A stretch of DNA of 64,000 nt, from positions 7,059,326 to 7,123,325 of the forward strand of contig NC_059419.1 of the NCBI RefSeq assembly GCF_905220565.1, written 5' to 3'. The translations under genes were made by a program, and so were the position numbers. The notes beneath the pieces are model-generated. The model did not search any database, was not told where the DNA came from, and saw only the letters and a list, made by a program, of their open reading frames with translations. Source of the stretch: Melitaea cinxia (lineage: Eukaryota > Arthropoda > Insecta > Lepidoptera > Nymphalidae). Shown one piece after another: positions 40,601 to 49,600 of this stretch (the stretch's first letter is position 1; each line of letters begins with the position of its first letter).

Positions 40601-43600
40601 TTTCTGGAACAAAGATATTAATTCCATTTTTTTCTGGAATTTAAATTTCTAGAAAAAGATTTTTCTGGAATAAAAATAGGGATTTTGGAAGATAATTTCA
40701 ACATATAATTTTTATCTGATGGACTTTTACGAGAGATAGCTTTATGTGCAATTAACGGGACAAGCTCCAAATTTGTGAACAATTGCGGTTTTAATTTTTA
40801 GACTGATACCTACATTGAATAAATAGGAAACCACTCACCACTAAACTCTGTAGGTTCTTATAAAATAGCATCGCAGACAACCTTTGTGAATTTACTTAAA
40901 TAAACAATTGACGTTAAACTGTTATTTCCAGGTTCACTAGAAACTCGTCACAGTAATAACTGTGTCCTAGTACAAATGTGGCTTCTACATACTCGTAGTC
41001 GCTTATAACAACATAGTGTGATTGTAATTATTATTAATGACTGCATCCTAAGAAATTGTACTATTATGAGTATATATAGTTATCATTAAGGGTTGCCTTT
41101 ATATTTCATAACTAGCGACCCGCCCCGGCTTCACACGGTTGCAAAAACTATCCGTGTTCCTCTACTATAACATGCATGTATTATACATAGAAACCTTCCT
41201 CTGGAATCACTCTATTTACTAAAGAAAACTGCGTCAAAATCTGTTGTGTAGTTTTAAAGCATACAGATAGCGGGAAGCGACTTTATTTTATACTATGTAA
41301 TGATGAGGACAATATTGATAATAAACCTTATTCTCCAATATATAAGTTCCCGTTCTCCTTTTATGTGTATGTATATATATGCTTTTAAAATTTGCAATCT
41401 TTAATAAAATGTTTTTTATTCATCTTAAGTTTAAATATTTTTATTGCAGTGAATGACGTTTGATATTAATTCAGTTTTTTCATAAATTAAAATTTCAAAC
41501 AAAAATTTTCAAAATTATGAATTTGTTAACATAAGTAGTAATTTACTTATTATATATTATATTTATGTATATAGTTCATATAAAATTAAATAATTATAAC
41601 AGTAAAATTAGTTTTGAATAACGTATTCAGTGTTTCTTTTAATTTTAAGTATTTATCATCCCGTCTTCATTTTACGCAACAGTCACAAGGATCAAAATGC
41701 GTTATGTCAGTTCATATAATTGTTATCTCCAAAATTATTTCGTACAAAGTTGATAGCCCTATCGTAAACCCTTTCATAGTATATACATAACGTGTTTTAT
41801 ATTTTCTTCTATGAGTCGGAATAATTTATAAAGTGTATAATAACTGTAACTATATAAAATATTACAAAACGATTATAATAAATTTAAGAATGGACTTTTA
41901 TGATTATCGTCTACAGTGTTAATAAAACAAAGAGATATATAGATGTAATAAATAATATATATATGTACACTTGTAAATATAAATGAATGTACGTAGTTGG
42001 TACGCGTATAAATTACGAAAGATAACATCAATTTGGATAATTCCTTTTTTGTTTTCTATATGGTCCTTGATTTGACAATATTTGTATAAGAGAAAATAAA
42101 ACAGAATGTAAAAACGATATTTTAATTAATATTTACCTCAGGTTAGGAGTTAAATAATTAAATGTAAAGGGGACTATCCATTTTCGGCCCAGCGTGAACA
42201 GAATTTATACAAAAAAACAAATATACCAAAAATTTTCATATATTATATCATGATTATTCGTGATTTTCAGTTGTATCAATATAAACTGATAAAAAGTTTA
42301 TTTAATAAGTATTTTAATTCATTAATTATATACGTCTAGTTTATTTCCGGTTGGTGATTTGATTATACCACGTTGCCAGTCTTAAACAAACAATTATTAT
42401 TAACGAACAATCGATTTTAAAATATTTTTAAATCAATTATTTGTTAAAATCGATTAAAAGTATTGTTAAATCGAATTATGTAATAAGAAAAAAGTCTATA
42501 AAAGTGTATTTAGTAAAAAAAATAACTTTGATGAAAAATAAACTATTTTAGAAACATTGTTATTGACTACATAAAAAGCAAGCAATTAATTATATTAAAT
42601 TCGATTATCGATTTAATCGATTTATTTTGTTTATTGAAAATATTATTTGTTATGGCAACCCTAAACTACAGACTTTTGCGTCATACATTCATTTGACTTC
42701 CTTATTCTTTCATAGTGATATAGCAACCTACTGAAAGGTTTTCCGTCAACCGAGAATTCATCACTACTGCGACGTAAAATACACAGTAGGCATATTTATA
42801 AGTAGGAAAATATATTTTGTATTTATTTTATATGTAAACAATAAAGGTCAGGCAGAGAAGCCATAAAAAAATATTATTGCAACTGCATGGTTAGTCGACG
42901 GACAGTAGGTTGTTGTGCCCATGTCATGACAATTATTTGGTTTTTGGGCTGGAAATGGTTTCAAGATTTTATAAATCTACCTGCCTAGTTTTTAGATAAC
43001 ATTCTGTTAACGTACGAATCTGATTAGTAGAACAAAAATAACAAAAACAATGATTTTTTATTTCAGAAACCTTCTTGTAATTATCCACAAAAAAACAAAA
43101 AAGAAACACCTGGACACCAAACTATATCATTTTTCTAATTCCTACTTGTTAGTACTACTAACTTAATATATAATTATTATTCTCAGTGACTGTCCACTCG
43201 GGGCCGAAACCCCCATACAAAGTGGACAGTCCCCTTTAAACGTAATGTCCAAGGCTTAACCCTTCAAGCGCTCGGAACACCATAGATATTAAAAGAGCTA
43301 AATTAAAAAAAAATATCAAACCAACGCTTATAAACTGTACAATATTAATATATAAGTATTTAGATCTGTTAAGTATATATAGTGAGTCATAAAGATTGAA
43401 CGACACACCTAATAACCATAAACCAAATCTAATAACATATCTTCCATGATTTTGTGATCGTGACGTGATAGCTTATTTCTTGATGCAAAATCAAAGTGAC
43501 ATTAGGATTGGCAATTGTATTTATTTAAGCCTTTTATACTTTTTAACCGACTTCAAAAAAAGGAGGAGGTTCTCAATTCGACTTTAATTTTTTTTTTTTT

Positions 43601-46600
43601 TTTACGTATGTTACATCAGAACTTTTGACCGGGTAGACCGATTTCGACAAATTTTGTTTTAATCGAAAGGTGGTGTGTGCTAATTGGTCCCATTTAAATT
43701 TATTTGAGATCTAACAACTACTTTTCGAGTTATATCTAATAATGCGTTTTTACTTGACGCTTTTTTCGTCGACCTACGTTGTATTATACCGCATAACTTT
43801 CTACTGGATGTACCGATTTTGATAATTTTTTTTTTTTTGTTAGAAAGGGGATATCCCTAGTTTGGTACCGTGATAAGGAAACCAGGATCTGATGATGGGA
43901 TCCCAGAGAAATCGAAGGAAACTCCCGAAAATCCGTAATAACTTTTTACTGGGTGTACCGATTTTGATAATTTTTAATTTAATCGAAAGCTGATGTTTAT
44001 CATGTGGTCACATATAAATTTTATTGAGATCTGATAACTTCTTTTTGAGTAATCTTTGATAACGCGTAGTTGCTTGACTATTTTTTCGTCGATCTACGTT
44101 GTATTACTTGTCGATATAATTGAAGTCGGTTTTTTTTTTCGTTTGCGAGCAAACACAATTATTAAGATTACGATTAAGTCTGTAACATCCTACTGCTGGG
44201 AAAAGGCCTCTTTCTACATGTAGGAGAAGTATCGGAGCTTAATCCACTACGTTGCTCCACTTTTTTTATACAACTAGGTCGGCAAACAAGCGTACGGCTC
44301 ACCTGATGGTAAGCAATTACCGTAGCTTATAGACACCTGCAACACCAGAAGCATCGCAAGCGCGTTGCCGACCCTATGCTCAATCCCTAGGAGCTCTGGT
44401 CACCTTACTCACCAACAGGAACACAATACCGCTTGGAAACAGTACTATTTAGCTGTGGTCTTCTGTAAGGTTGTGGTACTACCCCAGTCGGGCTGCGCCA
44501 TATTTTGAGCAGGAAATATCTTGCTGTGCCCTACCTCAGTTGCGGGTAGGCGGATATATTCCCTACTATGAGTAGCTATCGTTATCAAGTGTATATATAT
44601 GATAACAACTGTGACCGAGCGCTTAACGTGCTTTCCGAGACACGACGAGGAGACTCACAAGTACAGACATCCTAACCGGAAATAAATATTTATACAAACA
44701 CAAATATTCATCCCGAGCGGAAATCGAACCCGCAATGGCACACGCACCATAACGTAAGAGCGGTTGTTAAAACTTTTTATATACTAATACAATAATTGTG
44801 TTTGCTCGCAAAGGAAAAATACCGACGTCAATTACCTCGACAGGTAAATACAACGTAAGTAGGCGAAAAAAATAAACAAACGTAACAGTCGTCACTACGA
44901 TTTTTGAGGATTCCCTCGATTTCCCTCGATTCTCTGGGATTACGTCATCAGATCCTGGTTTCCTTATCATGGTACCACACTTGGGCTATCTCCTTTCCAA
45001 CAAAAAAAAATTATCAAAATCGGTTCATAAGCGTAAAGTTATCCCCGAAAATACATTCATACACTCCTCCTTTTTTGAAGTCGGTTAAAAACGAAACTAA
45101 ACAACGAATATAGAAAGAAAAATTTAGAAGTAAACGCCAAAAAGAAAGCAATGTATGACGTACAATACATATAATTGTAACATAAACACATCTAGAATCT
45201 TAATGTTTTTGTTTTCAAAATGCTGCTATTTCGCAATTTCTACTTAGTTTATTTGTGTCTAAATAGCACTCGTGCTAGTCTTAGCTCTATTTTGAGATTA
45301 AACGAGCAACGCAACGGTAAATACGCTTTGAACCCGCCATTTAATTATGTAGTCTTATTTAGGGTAAGCCAAATTATAAGGCGAAATGAGAATTTTCATT
45401 ACCTACAAACTAAGAAATGACCTTTTTTATTTTATGTTTTAATTTGTGTAAACATTTTCTGTTCTTTTTTTTTTCATTATATCTTTCAGCTTATTTGTCT
45501 AAAAGAGACGTTATACTTTTTCGCACATTTTTTTAAATTGTTACTAAGCTGATGTTGCATTTTGTGTAAAATAAAGAGTAGTAATAATAATATATAAATA
45601 TATAAAATAAATAATGTATTTAATAATATATAAATATATTAAATAAATAAACGCTTACCTAGAAGTAACCTATTCACTCGCGACTAAAGATCCCCAGGTT
45701 ATAATTTTCTGGAAACACAGACGCTGGTAGAGAGTTCCATTCTTTGGCTGTACGGATCAAGAATGTACTAGCGAATCGCTTAGTACGTATAAGGGGAATG
45801 TCAACCATATAAGGGTGGCGTAACGCAGAGCGTCTGGTTGTACGATGATGGAAGGGGGAAGGGGGAATCAAGTTATGGAGTTCCTGCGCACACTCTCCGA
45901 AGTGTATCCGATAAAAAACCGATAGACCGGCCACCCTTCGTCGATGATGCAAGCTTTGCAGCTTTGCAGCGACCAGTGCATCATCACCGATGAGCCTCCT
46001 GGCTCGTCTCTCAATCGACTCGAGAAGCTCCAGCTGGTACTTGGCTGAGTCATCCCAAAGATGAGAGCAGTACTCCATGCATGATCGAACTTGCACTTGA
46101 TATAAATTTAGAAGCTGTTCCGGAGTGAAGTACCGTCTCACTTTCGAGAGGACGCCCAGTTTTCTGGCAGCTGTTTGAGCCTTTGTCTCTATGTATGAGC
46201 CGAAATTGAGGGTGGATGACAAAGTAACGCCAAGAAGCTCCAGGCGGCCGGTTATGGGCACGGGCACACCTCGGAAAGAGGGAGTCAGATGGAAAGGACT
46301 CCGCTTTGCCGAAAAAAGACACGCCTGGGTCTTAGAGGCGTTGAACTTGACCAGGTTTGCGTCACCCCAATCGGAGACAGCTTTAAGGGACAAGTTCAGA
46401 CGCTGAATCATAGCTTCCCTCAGCAATTGGATCTCAGACCATATTTACGCCTGATACACTTATAATCTAACTAAACTATATCGGTCTTACTTATAAACGT
46501 TTCTTAATTTTTAATCAATTGCTTAGCAACGGATTAGCAAAAACCTCACTTATAAACACTATTTAGCGTTAAGAAGTCGTTAAGTAGTGTTTAAATAGCC

Positions 46601-49600
46601 GTCAAATTTAAACACTGCCGAGGCATAGTTTAACTCCTGCTAAGCGGCAAGATGGCGGATTTCACATAAATCAGCTGTTATATTGTGACGTTTGATCTAC
46701 TTACTTGCGTGTGTTTGTTAGAAAAAAAAATTTCATTCTTTGTTTGTTTCTTAAATAAGTAACAGCTAATCAACGTTTATAAGTAAACAAAAGTTAAACA
46801 TGGATTTGTAGCTTAAGAGCGGTTTAACTAAGCGGTGGCTAAGTATTGCTTAGCGAGATTTTTATAAGTAAGACCGTTTAATTATACATTTTTGAACTTT
46901 CATAGTTCCTAGCATTATTAAGAACGAAAAGTTGTAAATATCACATTTCTCGTTAATGGTTATTGGTGCCTATAAAAAAAAAGTTCAAAATTATCATCAT
47001 TTTTCTTACGTCATAGTAAAAAGCTAATTTTCATATACGTATGTTACTTGAATAGCTAATAGAGGATATTTCCTCAGTAGTCGGACCATTTCGCCCAACC
47101 CTTAGCCTAACAAACATTTACGTTTGCCGTGGGTGCGACCGCGAAGCAATTTTTATAATATGACGAAAGTGGTCTTTTAATAAAATTATATATCATAAAT
47201 TGATTTAAGAAAGAGTAGAGATATCATACAAATTAATTATTATAAAGTCAAGTCTACAAACTACTACGAGTATTTAACATATTTTTTTTTTATAATATAC
47301 ATATACATATAGCAGAGCTGACGCACGTAATAACGTAAAACAAAAACATATTTACATAATTCATATTAATAACGACGTCAGAACGAACAATTGACTAAAA
47401 TATTTCAACTAATTTTAGATAGGTAATGTTAAATTTATATCACTTCCGTTTGCTAGATAACAAAAGATTACAAAATCATTTATTACATAGTAAATTAAAA
47501 AAAAATTCCTTCAGTTTTATCAGAGAATCAATTAATCAAAAAAAATGAGATTTATTAATATTATGTCATCTATTAAGAATTTTTATACGTTTTTGAACTA
47601 TTTGAAAAACATACGCATGGTTTAAAGAGGTCGCATTAAAACAATATGAAAACCACCAAATGTCTATAAAAATATTTTGTCATAGGTTAGGATGGAACCC
47701 ACAACCGTTGTGACATGAGTCAGTTATAACCATTCGCTAATCTGTCGTCAAAAATGAATCGAATATTTCAATTTACTGTTTACTAAGGCTGAGTTGATAA
47801 GTAACGATGTTCAAAATATCATAGTCGTAATAGCAAATAATTTACTTTGTTAAAAAACGTAAGGGTTAAAGTAAAGGTAAGGTGGCCAGATCTGGTTTAC
47901 CTTACCTTTCTTTATATTAACCGAACTTCTGGGGAGGGTCAGCGGTACGGTCGGGAACGCGCTTGTGATGCTTGAGGTGTTGCAGGAGTCTATAAGCTAC
48001 GGTAATCGCTTACCATCAGATAAGCCGTACGTTTGTTTGCCGACCTAGTTGTATACAAAAAGCCGAAGCTGAGGTTATACTTGTATATATTTTAATGTCT
48101 AAATACAGAACAAATATTTTTAAACGCTCGTTTAGATAAACTTGTAATCATTATCTGTAATTTTGTTAACGCCATACTAATTAGTAGATAGTTATGTTTA
48201 GAGACAACACGGAAATATTAAATGGTATAATAAACTATAATATCATCATATAGCATATTTTTGGTTCATTTTCTTTTATATAAACCTTGTCCTAGCAATA
48301 ACAAACAGAAAAAAAAAGGTAAAGCTTTAGATTACGAAAAACCGAATTTCGGGACCGTGGGAGAAGGGGGGGAGCGCTACCCCTGGTACCACTGTCACAC
48401 TTCGAAACCCCATGATTATGGAGATATCCATGGTTAAAGTTTTGAGGTTAGAAAAAGAATTTCGCGGCTTTCACACGTTATTTTCACATTTCACACGCGT
48501 TTTTTTTACATTTTACACGCTATTTTCACATTTCACACGTTATTTTCACGTTTCATAAGTTATTTTCAAAATAAAAACGATCTCGACTCCAAGATTAACA
48601 AACGATACAACTTATGTTACTCATGCTCCGTTCCGTAGTTTTCACATGTTATTTTCACATTTCGCACATGATTTTAACATTTCACACGTTAATTTAACGT
48701 TTTCATACGGTTTTTTAACAAACAATACAACTAGTGTTTAACAATTGAGAAATAGATGCTTTAGTAAAAAATGACAGACCACTTATCGTTTCGCTCCAAA
48801 ACAATGTAAGCATAAATTCATGTTTAAATAACTGTAAAGGCAAAGGTTTAAGACCATACAGCCTTGTTTCCTGGGGCCGGCCGGCGCACACGTGGCAGCG
48901 GACTATCGACGCCGAGCTGCGAGCGGCCGGGCTTAGTTGGAGAAACGTGGAGCGAGAGGCACAGGACAGGAGCAGATGGAGACGTCTCGCGAGGGCCCTT
49001 TGTACCACTGGGGCACCATAGGACACCGACAACAACAACATAGACATAGTTTTGTCACTAAAAAAAAATATCCCTAACATATCTAATTTAAAAATTACAC
49101 TGTTTATCGACGTAATTTTATAACAGTAAATAAAAATAAAATAAATTTAATTAAAAAACATAACATGAAACAAGGCTGTATGGTCTTAGACCTTTGCCTT
49201 TACAGTTATTTAAACAAAAACAATGAATTTATGCTTACATTGCTTGGGAGCAAAACGATAAGTGGCGCGCCATTTTTTTAACGCATCTATATCTCAGTCA
49301 TTAAACATCAGTTGTATCGTTTGTTAAAAAACCGTGTGAAAACAATAACTTAACGTCTGAAATGTTAATATCAAGTGCGAAATGTTAATATAACATGTGA
49401 AAGCTACGGAGCTAAGCATGGTTACCGCAAGTTGTATGTATCGTTTGTTGATCTTGGAGTCGAGATCGTTTTTGCGTACTCCTGTTCGAAAATAACTTAT
49501 AAATATCTACGATTTTATTTTTGTGTTAAACGCCGCTGGAGCGGTCAATTTTTGATATGATATTCAAAAATATTTAGAATTCCTAATGTGGGGGTAACAC

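Noticed and set aside
45868..46406. Additional open frames on both strands over the LINE fragment
   Set aside because: Shadows of the 250-residue reverse transcriptase frame.
48715..49080. 121-residue minus-strand open frame
   Set aside because: It is antisense to a clear LINE C-terminal frame and runs into foldback arms.
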